Shown: piece after piece, positions 1 to 10,465 of the stretch | Numbering within the stretch: the stretch's first letter is position 1 | Layout of the letters: every line of letters starts with the position of its first letter | Assembly: GCA_037176705.1 (NCBI GenBank) | Contig: CM073887.1 | Location: 61,031,001-61,095,000, forward strand | Direction of reading: 5' to 3' | Source: Molossus alvarezi | Lineage: Eukaryota > Chordata > Mammalia > Chiroptera > Molossidae | DNA: 64,000 nucleotides | Position numbers and translations under genes: made by a program | Notes under the pieces: model-generated | The model's input: the letters and a program-made list of their open reading frames with translations, nothing else | Database searches by the model: none | Told to the model about the DNA's origin: nothing

Positions 1-633
1 TCAAAGAACTGTGAGTAATGAGACACTGTTTTGTGCATCTGATCAGCAGAGTGTTATAGATAAAATGGTGCCACCTGTGGAATGAGGGGATGTTGGGCCT
101 GAGGGTGCGTGGTGAGATTTTTGCACCAGGAGCATTGTTGACTGGGATCCAGCAGAGGGATTTGAGGGACATTCCGACCTGAGGTCAAAGATGGCACAGC
201 AAGGAAGCAGCAGGGTGAGCCAACCCCCATCTGAGATTTGGGTGTGTGAAGTGGTGGGCAGGGTCTGGGGGTAGGTGAATGGGAGTCTGGCACACTGAAG
301 AACTTTACACCCTCCTGTAAGGTTGTCAGGGGGCTTTGAGCAGTTTCTCTATGGTTGGGCTGGAGAGATTCTGCAAGGTTTGTCCTGTGTGCCACTCAGC
401 CAGTGTGGAGATGGAAGTGTGGCTATGCTATATTGGGTCTGCTGACCAGGGGCTCTAAGGGCCAGCCCTGGGTGCCCCTAAGGCAGTCATGTGGACCCTT
501 TGGTGGACACAGGGCCCCAGCTGGTTTTGGCCCCACCTCTTCTCTTTGTCTTTCCCCCTCTGGCAACCCTGGCTATCAGTAGCAACCTTGAGCAAGCCTT
601 ATCTATTTCTACTTCCTCCTGCATCAACTAGTT

Positions 634-873
634 ATTTATTGTTTTTTGTTAATCCTCACCCAAAAATATTTTTCCATTGATTTTTAGATAGAGTGGAAGG
701 GAGGGAGGAAGGAAGAGAGAGAGAGAGGAAAGAGAGAAACATTGATTGGTTGCCTCTCACACAACCAGGGATTGAACCTTCAACTGAGGTATATGCCCTT
801 GATGGGGAATCGAACTTGCGACCCCTCGGTTGGCACGCCAATGCTCCAACCACTGAGCCAAACTGGCCAGGGC
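634..873 (-). repeat. Ves-type bat SINE
   Basis: tRNA-derived SINE in minus orientation: the tail-side motif (aatcctcaccc...) is at the left and the tRNA-head complement (gccaaactggccaggg) at the right. Flanked by tcaactagtt (624-633) and tcaactagct (874-883). Confidence 0.85.
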
Positions 874-883
874 TCAACTAGCT

Positions 884-1361
884 CTTTTTTTTTTTTAAAT
901 CCTCACCTGAGGATATTTTTCTATTTATCTTCAGGTAGAGTGGGAGGGAGAGAAAGGGAGAAAGCCCTGGCCTGTTTTGCTCATAGGTTAGAGCGTCCAC
1001 CCGCAGACCAGTGAGTCGCAGGCTCGATTCCAGTCAAGGGCATGTACCTCGGTTGTAATTCGTCCCCGGCCCTGGTTGGGATCGTGTGGGAGGCAGCCAC
1101 TCGATGTGTCCCTTTCACATCGATGTTTCTCTCTCTCTCTCTCTCTCCCTCCCATTCTATCTAAACAAAAATTGAAAAATGTCCTTGGCTGAGGATTTAA
1201 AAAAAAGAAAGAATGGGAGAGAAACATCGAATGGCTGCCTCCTGCAGGCCCCCAACTGGGGATGGAGCCTGCAACCTGGTAATGTGCCTTAACTAGGAAT
1301 TGAACCAATGACCTCTTGGTGCACGTGACAACACTCAATCCACTGAGCCACACCAGCCGGG
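884..1361 (-). repeat. bat SINE split by a second SINE
   Basis: A minus-strand SINE in two pieces (about 888-963 and 1206-1361), interrupted by a plus-strand SINE. It ends at gccacaccagccggg and is followed by tcaactggttcttt (1363), a third copy of the target used by the preceding SINE. Confidence 0.8.
964..1205 (+). repeat. Ves-type bat SINE, nested
   Basis: Plus-strand SINE starting gccctggcctgttttgctc, with internal CT-rich tract (1128-1150) and A-rich tail. It is inserted into the GA-rich part of the minus SINE around it. Confidence 0.85.
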
Positions 1362-2212
1362 CTCAACTGGTTCTTTAATAATGCTGAGCACAGGGTCTCC
1401 TGCTACCCCCACCAAGGGGCCCAGAGCTGCAAATGTCTCTTATAGCCCTCTGTTCACAATGGGGCTCCGAAAGTGCCTGATGATCAGCTTTCCCTAGAGG
1501 ATATAGGGTAGCCCTGAGTGCAGCTGGCTGCGTGGCCCTCAGCCCATCCAGGCCTCAGGCAGACCCTTGTCAGGCAGGTGGTGGAGGCTGCAGGAGCAAG
1601 ATCATGTATGTCACTCACCTCTGATGGCTTCTTGCTTACGTTGTTGTCTGCTGGAAGGAGAAAGCAGGCTCATTCACATGATCTCCACCATCTGTTTCCA
1701 GGCAGCTTAGGCATGGGACAGTCCAAAGACCCCAGCCTGTGAGCTGGTTTGCGCTGCTGGAAGTTGTGTTGCCTATTAGCCATATCTCCATGAGTGCAAG
1801 TCACAGAGGGGTCGTCTTCCTGAAGCCCTAGCTCTGCGCATTTCTGTGTGTATATGTGTTTATATGAGAGAGCTGTGCCTACATGTCTGTGTACTTTCGT
1901 GTGAGCATGCATGTGTGTTCTCTGAGTGCATGAGTGTTCACATGAAACTGCATTGTGCACAAGCATGAGTGTATTTATATGAGTGTGTTCATGCCTGTGA
2001 GTCTTTGTTGTTTATACTATCACATTTGTTTGCATATCAGTTTCTCCCATTGGGCTTTGAGCCAAGGTCTGGTTCATCTTTGTATCCTCAGTCACGCTTA
2101 GGTGGCGCACAGTGAGCCCACAATTCCTCTTGCTCCAAGACACATTTGCTATTTCCAACATTGGCTGCATTTTCTTTTTCCCGCTATGTCTTCAGAAACA
2201 AATGCATTTTTG

Positions 2213-2560
2213 AAAATAAACTTTTTCTGTTGGAGTCATTATAGATTTACAGAAAACTTACAAAGATAGTGCAGAGCATTCCCTGTATCCCTTCCACACC
2301 TTCCCCTATTGTGACCATCTTACACTATTAGGCACATCTGTACAATTAAGAAATTGACATTGATACACTGCTGTTAACCAACCTCCTGACATTGTCAGAT
2401 GTCACTAATTCTTCCATTCATGTTCTCTCTCTGGTCAAGGACCCCGTTCTGGAAACTTTATTAAATTTAGTCATCATGTCTCCTCTGTCTTTCCTTGTTG
2501 CTCATGACCTTGGCAGTCTTAGGACTGGCTGGGCATCTATCTGACGTTCTCCACAGGAGA
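2213..2560. repeat. old L1-like 3' fragment
   Basis: Resembles the 3' part of ancient mammalian L1 elements (attatagatttacagaaaac, aattgacattgatacactg). Diverged, no duplications visible; subfamily not assigned. Confidence 0.5.
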
Positions 2561-3122
2561 CGGGTTGTGGGTTCTAGAAGCAAATACACTCTGAGCAGTT
2601 TTCTCAAGTGAGTTTTTGGGGGCTCTCCCTGACTTCATTCTCCTCATTGGAATTTGGGGTACCCTGTTTCAGAGTCCCTGAGTTTCAGGGCAAGTTCTTG
2701 CTGTCCCCGGTATATTGGAGGGATGTAACCAAGGCCTGTGGGGCCAAGTCTTCATCTTGGGTAGCTGGCTGGGGAGATTTTGTCCAAGAGGAGAAGCCAG
2801 GAAGGATGTGGACTGGGAAAGGCTTATCTGAGACATGGCTGTGACCATTGGACTTGCAGGTTGAGAGACTGATCCTGGGTGGGGAGGGATGGGGACTGAG
2901 ATGGAGTAAAGTCCAGGGGAAGGGTTTGACCTTGAAGAGAAGAGGATCTGCAGAAGCCACAGAGGTCACATTTAAGGACAGACAGAGGCTCTTCCCACTC
3001 TTCGGCTTTTTGGGAGAGCTCTGTCAGGGGCATGGTATTTGGGCCTCAGGCCTGGAGCAGGTGTCAGTGTTCTCTTCCACAACTATCCTACCACTTTGAC
3101 CGTGTCACCCCCTCTCTTTCAG

Positions 3123-3178
3123 CTCCAGGACACGTGCCCTGAGCCTGGGAGGCATGCTGAAGCCAGGCGGCTGGCAGG
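3123..3178 (+). other. MYO9B: MYO9B 5' UTR segment of first coding exon
   Basis: Fifty-six bases between the acceptor AG (3121-3122) and the ATG at 3179. Read in the main frame it contains two TGA stops, so translation in this frame cannot begin upstream within this exon. It also carries an out-of-frame ATG at 3154 that opens an overlapping upstream ORF. Confidence 0.85.
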
Positions 3179-4018
3179 ATGAGTGTGAACGAGGCAGGCA
3201 GCTCCAGCTGCCGGAGGCAGGCGGCCTACCACCTGCACATCTACCCGCAGCTGGCCACCTGCGAGAGCAAAGCCTCATGCTGCGTGACAGCCACCAAGGA
3301 CAGCACCACGTCCGATGTCATTCAGGACGTTGTCACCAGCCTGCGGCTGGATGTAACCAAGCGCTATGTGCTGGTGGAGGTCAAGGAGACAGGTGGGGAG
3401 GAGTGGGTGCTGGATGCCAACGACTCACCTGTGCACCGTGTGCTTTTGTGGCCTCGACGGGCACAGGACGAACACCCACAGGAAGATGGTTACTACTTCC
3501 TGCTACAAGAGCGTGACTCTGATGGGGCCATCAAGTATGTACACATGCAGCTAGTGGCCCAGGCCACAGCCACTCAGCGCCTGGTGGAGCGCGGTCTCCT
3601 GCCCCGGCAGCAGGCAGACTTTGACGACCTGTGCAACCTCCCTGAGCTTACTGAGGCTAACCTCCTGAAGAACCTCAAGCACCGCTTCCTGCAGCAAAAG
3701 ATCTACACGTATGCAGGGAGCATCCTTGTAGCAGTCAACCCTTTCAAGTTCCTCCCTATCTACAACCCCAAGTACGTGAAGATGTACGAGAATCAGCAGC
3801 TGGGCAAGCTAGAGCCACACGTGTTTGCATTGGCCGACGTGGCCTACTATGCCATGCTCCGTAAACACGTCAACCAGTGCATTGTGATCTCAGGCGAGAG
3901 CGGCTCAGGCAAGACCCAGACCACCAACTTCCTGATCCACTGCCTCACTGCCCTGAGTCAGAAGGGCTACGCCAGTGGTGTTGAGAGGACCATCCTGGGC
4001 GCTGGCCCTGTGCTGGAG
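3179..4018 (+). CDS. MYO9B: MYO9B coding exon 1: N-terminus, Ras-associating domain, P-loop
   Basis: Encodes residues 1-280, exactly 280 codons, ending in phase 0 at a GTGAGC donor (4019). Starts [10 protein letters not shown]; the ATG has A at -3. The Ras-associating-like ubiquitin fold covers about 15-114, through the [12 protein letters not shown] region. The motor begins near 146 with the [16 protein letters not shown] stretch. The ATP-binding P-loop GESGSGKT is at residues 239-246 (3893-3916). In the spliced message it joins the exon at 31217 across a 27-kb intron. The reading frame stays open into the intron to 4102, but the donor and the homologous continuation [14 protein letters not shown] at 31217 show the true end. 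Confidence 0.97.
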
Positions 4019-4918
4019 GTGAGCAGGGCAGTCGTCAGAAGGGGCCTTAACGAGGGTTTTACTATTTTGAGAAAATGCTTTGCTATCCTCACAGTTCCCT
4101 AGAAACAGGAGCTTCACTAGAAACAGGCAGCTCAGCACACTGTACAGGGCCACACGAGGAGGCACCAGGTTGGTCAGGAGTAGCAGGAGTGAGGGAAAAT
4201 CATGGGCAAGAGTCCCTGTCATGGTTTGCATGGGAAGGGATGGATGAGGCAGGCTTAGCAGGTTTAGGATTGGCTGGTTTGAATAATTTCAGAGCTCTTA
4301 GGTGTAGGGGCTGTCCAGGTTGTCTGGTAGCTGGCCCCGGGGTGATCAGGGCAGGTGGATAGTAGTCCTAAGTATGAAAACTTGATAGAGGAGGTAGTAG
4401 GAGTGTGGGCTCTGGCTGAGTCTGTTTGCGTATGGAAGATGTGCTCACAGGCAAGTCCTTTGCCCTCGGGATTGGCTAACCCCTGGAGAGGCAGTCCCTC
4501 CAGGGTCAGCCAGGCCCCAGATGTCAAAACATCAGAATAAAAAGGCCTGATTAATACATTGTTGACATCTGGGAGGTAGCAGTCTGTACTCCAGGTCTCA
4601 GAAAGAAAAGGATGGCATGTCCAAACTGAGCAGTTTATGATGGAGCATTTCCAATGGAGCTGTGTCCTGGAAGAAAGCCAGCAAGGCATAGTGCAAGCTT
4701 GGGGCTAAGGGATAGTGACGCAGGGGGAGGGGGAAACCTGGCAGCACCATATAGTCAGTGGGGGAGGAAACACTCTCCGCTCTCTGTCCAGTATCCCATA
4801 GCCAAACCCCATGAAAGTCATTGATGTGTTGCTATGGGTAAGCCCCCTGGATGCAAGGGCAGCGGAAATGACCATATACTATTCCTCACTCTCGGCTTCC
4901 TGAGACAAGAGGCATCCA

Positions 4919-5093
4919 GCCCTGGCCGGTTTGGCTCAGCGATTAGAGTGTTGACCTGCGATCGAGAGACCCGGGTTCAGTTCCCACTAAGGACATGTAC
5001 CTTGGTTGCAGTTTGTCCCTGGCCCTGGTTGGGTCATGCGGGTGGCAGCCACTCGATGTGTTCCTTTCACGTCGATGTTTCTCTCTCTCTCTT

Positions 5094-5140
<47 letters not shown>

Positions 5141-5212
5141 CCTGCTCTATCTGAACAAAAAATGGAAAAAATGTCCTCGGGTGAGGATTAAAACAAAACA
5201 AAACAAAACAAA
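4919..5212 (+). repeat. Ves-type bat SINE with AAAAC tail
   Basis: Plus-strand SINE near consensus, with a (CT)n tract (about 5080-5138) and an (AAAAC)n tail. Perfect 12-bp target-site duplication aagaggcatcca at 4907-4918 and 5213-5224. Confidence 0.92.
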
Positions 5213-5330
5213 AAGAGGCATCCACATTTCAAAACAGCCTAATCATCATCAGCCGGTGAGGGCCAGGACAGTGTGTGAGTTCAGAGGTCTGTACTTCTGG
5301 ATTTGGCATCTAGGACTCTTTCTTTTTTTT

Positions 5331-5346
5331 TTTTAAACAATTCTTT

Positions 5347-5377
<31 letters not shown>

Positions 5378-5613
5378 TCCTCACCCAAGGATATTTTTCC
5401 ATTTTTTGTTCAGATAGAGCGGGAGGGAGAGAGAGGAAGAGAGAGAGAGAGAAACATCGATGTGAAGGGACACATCGAGTGGCTGCCACCCGCACGACCA
5501 ACCAGGGCCGGGGACAAACTGCAACCGAGGTACATGCCCTTAGCGGCAACCGAACCTGGGTCTCTCTGAACTGCAGGCCGACGCTCCAACCGCTGAGCCA
5601 AACCGGCCAGGGC
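5331..5613 (-). repeat. Ves-type bat SINE with ATTT tail
   Basis: Minus-strand SINE near consensus with a (TTTA)n tail complement at 5345-5375. Duplication gactctttcttttttt at 5314 and 5614. It lies 118 bp from an opposite-strand copy. Confidence 0.92.
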
Positions 5614-5636
5614 GACTCTTTCTTTTTTTAACAAGA

Positions 5637-6066
5637 TTTTATAATAAATAACTATATAAAAGTAACTTTAATTTTAAATATTTTATTCAATATAATATAA
5701 ATCATTGTATGTCTTAGAGAAGTTTTAGGTTTATAGCAATATTGAGCAGATAGAACAAGAGTTCCCTATATCCCCTTTGCTCCCCACACTTTCCTCTATC
5801 TTTAGTGTGTTGCATTTGTTATAATTGATAAGCCAATATTGATACATTATTATTAAAGTCCATTCTGTGGGTTTGGACAAATGTACAGTGTACATATCCA
5901 CTGTTACAGTATCACACAGAGTAGTTCCCCTGCCCTAAAATCCCCCATGCTCCATCTGTTCATTCCTCTCTCCCCCAAACTCCTTACAACCACTGATCTT
6001 TTCACTGTCTCAATGGTTTTGCCTTTTCCAGGTTAGTTTCTTTCACTCAGCAATATGCATGTAAGA
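5637..6066. repeat. old L1-like 3' fragment
   Basis: AT-rich block with motifs of ancient L1 3' ends (agaagttttaggtttatagc, aaccactgatcttttcactg). Subfamily not assigned. Confidence 0.5.
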
Positions 6067-6081
6067 TTTCTCCTTATCTTT

Positions 6082-6326
6082 TTTTTTTTTTTATCCTCAC
6101 CCGAGGACATTTTTCCATTTTTTGTTTAGATAGAGTGGGAGGGGGAGAGAGAGAGAGAGAGAGAAACATCAATGTGAAAGGGACACATCGAGTGGCTGCC
6201 TCCCGCACGACCAACCAGGGCCGGGGACAAACTGCAACCGAGGTACACGCCCTTAGCGGGAACCGAACCCGGGTCTCTCTGGACCGCAGGCCGACGCTCT
6301 AACTGCTGAGCCAAACCGGCCAGGGC
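6082..6326 (-). repeat. Ves-type bat SINE
   Basis: Minus-strand SINE near consensus; flanks ttctccttatcttt (6068-6081) and ttctccttgtgttt (6327-6340) are a diverged target-site duplication. Confidence 0.9.
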
Positions 6327-6761
6327 TTCTCCTTGTGTTTTTATGACTTGAGATTTCATTTGCCAATTAACACCTCATTATCTGGTGCCATATCTGTCCA
6401 TCCAAAGGAACCCAGAACCTCCTCCATGTGGTGCAGGATGTCACCTTCCTTGGGGCATTGACCTCCAGCTTCTGCCATTCCCCCAAAGCTGAGGGCCTAA
6501 TGCAGCTGCCTCAGAGGGCTGTGCAAATTCACTGAAATCATATCTAGGCTGCACTTGCTGAATACATCTCAGTTCCTCTTCTTCCCTGTTGATCTCTGAG
6601 ATCATCAGCAAGAAATTCACTGGATCTGCATGGCCTGGCCCTGTGCCAATACAGGTAGCCTGCTTCTGTCTTCTCCTATATACATAATGTAAAGATTGTC
6701 ATTTGTTATGTAAATGTCTTAAAACTCCTGAGTAACCCAGCTGCAGAATACTGTATTTCTC

Positions 6762-7012
6762 GCCTCTGGCCAGTTTGGCTCAGCGGTTAGAGTGTCGGCT
6801 TGCGGTCCGCAGAGACCCAGGTTCGGTTCCCGCTAAGGGCACGTACTTCGGTTGCAGTTTGTCCTCGGCCCTGGTTGGTCGTGCGGGTGGCAGCCACTCG
6901 ATGTGTCCCTTCACATCGATGTTTCTCTCTCTCTCTCCCTTCCTCTCTCTCCCTCCCACTCTATCTGTACAAAAAATGGAAAAATATCCTCGGGTGAGGA
7001 TTAAAAAAAAAA
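6762..7012 (+). repeat. Ves-type bat SINE
   Basis: Plus-strand SINE with a perfect 17-bp duplication agaatactgtatttctc at 6745-6761 and 7013-7029, which suggests a fairly recent insertion. Confidence 0.93.
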
Positions 7013-8017
7013 AGAATACTGTATTTCTCTTTAATACTGTGTACCTTGTGTGCATTTCCTCCTCTATTCTGATCACCCATTCATTCTGCACATATTCCGC
7101 ACACGTCTGCCATGTGCCCGGCACCATCCTAGGCACTGGACTATGTGGTGGCCACAGTGGACACAAAAACCTGCCTGAGCAGAACTGTCACCCCAATGAC
7201 AAGAAGGCAGACAGAGAAATAAACAATGGGCCACATATCAGAGCTAGGAGCCAGTAAGAACAGCCAGCAGGTCCAGGGAAGAAGGATTAAGGGGGCAGGA
7301 GGCAAGAAGGTGATGCTGAGCTGGGCCTGGATAAAGGGGTGAGTCATACAGGAGGAGGCACAGCAAGTGCAAAGACCGGGAGGCTAGACCATGCCTGGTG
7401 TGTTGGAGGAAAGGCAAGCGCCCAGGAGGGCATGGGAAAGGGCTGGAGTGAGGTGAGTGAGGGGCATAGTAGGAGGCAGTGGGGACAGAGAGGTGACAGG
7501 TAAATCATTCATGGCCTGTGGGCCACAAGGAGGGCCCTCTGTGACATGGGAGCCAGGGAGGGTGTCCCAGGTTCAATTTGGCTCCACCCCAGCTCCGAAA
7601 CTCAGCTGGGATGAAGCCAATGGCCCCACCATCCTCCCAGCAAGGATAAAGAACCATAACGGGTGCTCTAAGCTGGTGCATTGGTGCCTGGCACCACAAT
7701 CCTGACTAAAATGCTGCTGATGATCAATGATGTTAGAAATTAAGAACGTCAATGAGAGGGCAGACACAGGGTTTACCAAGTGGAGCATTTTGCCAAGTGG
7801 TCATTCACCCCTCATGGAACCAGGCAGGCAGGTGGGTATGCCCATGCTTGGTGAGAACGCTGAGCCCCTAGGTATCCACATGACATGGCATGGAGGCAGG
7901 ATTGGCATCAGGGCGTAGTTTCCTTTTCTAGCTAAGGACCATCCATGGCACCTGGATGAGGTTCCTGTGGCTGCCATAACCTAATACCACAGACAGGAGT
8001 CTTTAAACAGGAGTTTA

Positions 8018-8582
8018 CAATTGTCCCTGAGTATCCATAGGGGATTATTTGTTCTAGGCTCCCTGCAGATACCAAAATTTCCAGATGCTGAAGTTTCTTA
8101 TATAAAATGACATAGTAATTGCAGATAACCTATATTTGCACATAGGCTACAGCCTGATATGCCTGCATATCACTTCAGTCATGTGGATTCAGCATAGTGC
8201 TCAGTACCTGGCAAATTCAGGTTTTGCTTTAGGGAACTTTCTGGAATTTTTTTTTTCAATTATATTATTTTGGTCTGCCACAGAACTTTTTTTTTCTTTA
8301 TTGCTTTTACAGAGAGAGGAAGGAAGAGGGAGAGATAGAAACATCGATGAGAGAGAACATCGATTGGCCGCCTCCTGCATGTCCCCCATTGGGGATTGGG
8401 CCCACAACTTGGCATGTGCCCTGACCGGGAATTGAACTGGCAACCTCCTTGAGCATGGGTCGATGCTCAACCACTGAGCCACACCAGCTGGGCCTTTCTG
8501 AAATTTTTTTCCCCTAATATTTTTGATCCTCAGTTGGTTAAATCCACAGGTGCAAACCCCATAGATTCAAGAGGGTTGACTG
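8018..8582. mobile_element. Tigger/MER2-like DNA transposon remnant
   Basis: Flanked by TA dinucleotides (8016-8017, 8583-8584). The right end, read in reverse, starts cagtcaaccctcttgaatc, a MER2/Tigger-type terminus; the left end is a diverged match. It sits inside an LTR and is itself split by a SINE. Confidence 0.65.
8254..8493 (-). repeat. bat SINE with extra 3' segment
   Basis: Minus-strand SINE of the gcccagctggtgtggctc subfamily. The duplication ctttctggaattttttt (8237-8253) and ctttctgaaattttttt (8494-8510) encloses the SINE plus 30 extra bases (8257-8286) bounded by a second T-run. Confidence 0.85.
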
Positions 8583-8882
8583 TACTATCTCACATCTCTG
8601 AAGACTAGAAATCTGAAATCCAGGTGTTGGCAGGGCTATGCTCTCTCCAAAGGCTCTAGGGAAGGACCCTTCTTGTCTCTTCCAGCTTCTGGTGGCTCCA
8701 GACATTCCTTGGCTTGTGGCTGCATCACCCCAATCTTTGCCTCTGTCGTCACATTGTCTTCTTTTATAAAGACACCAGTCAGTCATTGGATTTAGGGCCC
8801 ACCCTAATCCAAGATGACCTCATCCTAATTATGTCAGCAACAACTCCATTTCCAAATAAGGCCATGCTCACAGGTTCTAGAG

Positions 8883-9074
8883 CAGCGGTTCTCAACCTGT
8901 GGGTCATGACCCCTTTGGGGGTCGAATGACCCTTTCACAGGGGTCACCTAAGATATAACAGTAGCAAAATTACAGTTATGAAGTAGCAATGAAAATAATT
9001 TTATGGTTGGGGTTCACCACAACACGAGGAACTGTATTAAAGGGTCGCGGCATTAGATAGGTTGAGAACCACTG
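8883..9074. mobile_element. SPIN-like hAT non-autonomous element, short copy
   Basis: Terminal inverted repeats cagcggttctcaacctgt and ggttgagaaccactg. Flanks ttctagag and tctagagg share seven bases. Ends resemble the SPIN hAT family known from vespertilionid bats and other tetrapods. It lacks the central hairpin of the copy at 33523. Confidence 0.75.
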
Positions 9075-9569
9075 TCTAGAGGATCAGAGCATGGACATGA
9101 TTTCGGGACACAGAAGTCAGCTCACAACAGCCCCCACTGAGTGACACCTGGCAGTGTCTGATACCGTCTTCCCTGAAGGCACCGTGGCTCAGCAGTCATC
9201 CAGGTGGTTCACAACATCTCCCTTTGGCCTCCTTACTCCTCCCCTGCAGTTGCCCCAGGGGATCCTGGCACATTCTTAGAGGGCTGTTAGTCACCCTCCA
9301 TGACAGTATCTGCGCCCTGTGAGTCAGATGCTTCTGACCTCGCCTGGCTGCCTCCCTTGAGCCTCGGCAAGAGCCAGCAAGGCCACATTTCCCCAGCAGT
9401 TAGGATCTGCTGGAGGGAGGTGCCCATGCCAGCTTCCAAAACCGGCTTGAGCCAAATCCACATCATGGCCATAATCATGCTTCCTGGGGCGATCTATTGG
9501 AAAGATTGTTTTAGTTTAGAGCTGGATGTCCCAGTTAAGGCACTGCTAGTGTCTGGAGCCTGGTCATTC

Positions 9570-9735
9570 TCTGTAGGGTGCGTCCTATGCACTGCAGGGT
9601 GTTGAGCAGCAGCCCTGGCCTCCACCCACGAAGCGCTATTAGCAACCCCTCCCCCCAATTATGACAACCCAAAATGTACCCAGACATCACCAAGTGTCTC
9701 CTGGGGGCAGAATCTTGCCTGAGTGAACACAGCTG
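9570..9735 (-). repeat. MER5A-like hAT-Charlie remnant
   Basis: Minus-strand match to the MER5A consensus as recalled (gcagcagccctggcctccac, agacatcaccaagtgtc). Confidence 0.65.
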
Positions 9736-9904
9736 TCTTAGAGTCACAGCTTATGATCCCAGGAGACCCAGTCACTGTTTCTTTAAGGTGCCAACCATTT
9801 TGTTTAGTTTAGTCCCAGCCATTCTGAGCTAAGTCAAGAGGCACTTTCTAATAACAGGAATAATTTGTTATCGGCCTTCGAACCCACTTGGGTGTCAGGC
9901 TTCA

Positions 9905-9995
9905 GGTGCCACAGTTTTCATCTGTCATCTCTGAGCCCTCACAACAGCTCTGCTCATTTTAAAGATGAGGAAACAGAGCAGCAAAGAGATACACT
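9905..9995 (-). repeat. MIR/L2-like fragment
   Basis: Contains cattttaaagatgaggaaac followed by agagcagcaaagag, the typical MIR/L2 tail motif. Confidence 0.45.
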
Positions 9996-10000
9996 AGTAT

Positions 10001-10465
10001 GCAAGTGTCCTGGGGCTGCCATTACCACAAACTGGGGGGCTTAAAATAACGGGAATTGATTCTCACAATTCAGGGGGCCAGAAGTCTGAAACCAAAGTGT
10101 GGGTAGGGTTGGCTCCTTCTGGAGACTCTGAAAAAGAATGGGTCCCAGGCCTCTCTCCTGGCTTCTGGGAGCTTCCAATAACCCTTTAGCATTTCATGGC
10201 TCTTGGTCGCATCACTATGTCTAATCTTTTTCTACATCTCCACATGGCCGTCTCTCCATGTGTCTCTGTCTCTAATTTCCTTTCTCTTATGAGGACACTG
10301 TCATTGGATTTAGGGCTCACCCTAAATCCAGGATGATCTCACCTTTAGATCCTTACTCTAATTATATCTGCAAAGACCCTATGTCCCAATAAGGATCCAT
10401 TCACAGGTGCCAGGGATCAGGACTTGGACATATTTTTGGGGGGAAACACAAATCAACCCACTCGA
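10001..10465 (+). repeat. MLT1-like (ERVL-MaLR) LTR remnant
   Basis: Matches the same LTR group as 7956-9135 (ctggggctgccattaccaca at the start, ggacttggacatatttttgg near the end). Non-coding. Confidence 0.55.

Larger units (their letters stand above)
1..3122 (+). other. MYO9B: intron 1 of MYO9B (3' part)
   Basis: Sequence upstream of the first coding exon, ending in a polypyrimidine tract and AG at 3121-3122. It holds a SINE cluster (634-1361) and an old L1-like block (about 2213-2560). 1-630, 1380-2210 and 2560-3120 contain nothing I can assign; 1835-2000 is a degenerate TG/ATG-rich stretch. No promoter-like CpG-rich segment is seen. Confidence 0.8.
7956..9135 (+). repeat. MLT1-like (ERVL-MaLR) LTR remnant, interrupted
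   Basis: Non-coding LTR sequence resembling the MLT1 group, in pieces 7956-8017, 8583-8882 and 9075-9135. Removing the two DNA transposons inside it restores continuity with the LTR consensus as I recall it. No viral coding sequence is present. Confidence 0.55.

Noticed and set aside
4019..4102. Continuation of the first coding exon to a stop at 4102
   Set aside because: A GTGAGC donor at 4019 and the homologous continuation at 31217 show that this is read-through into the intron.
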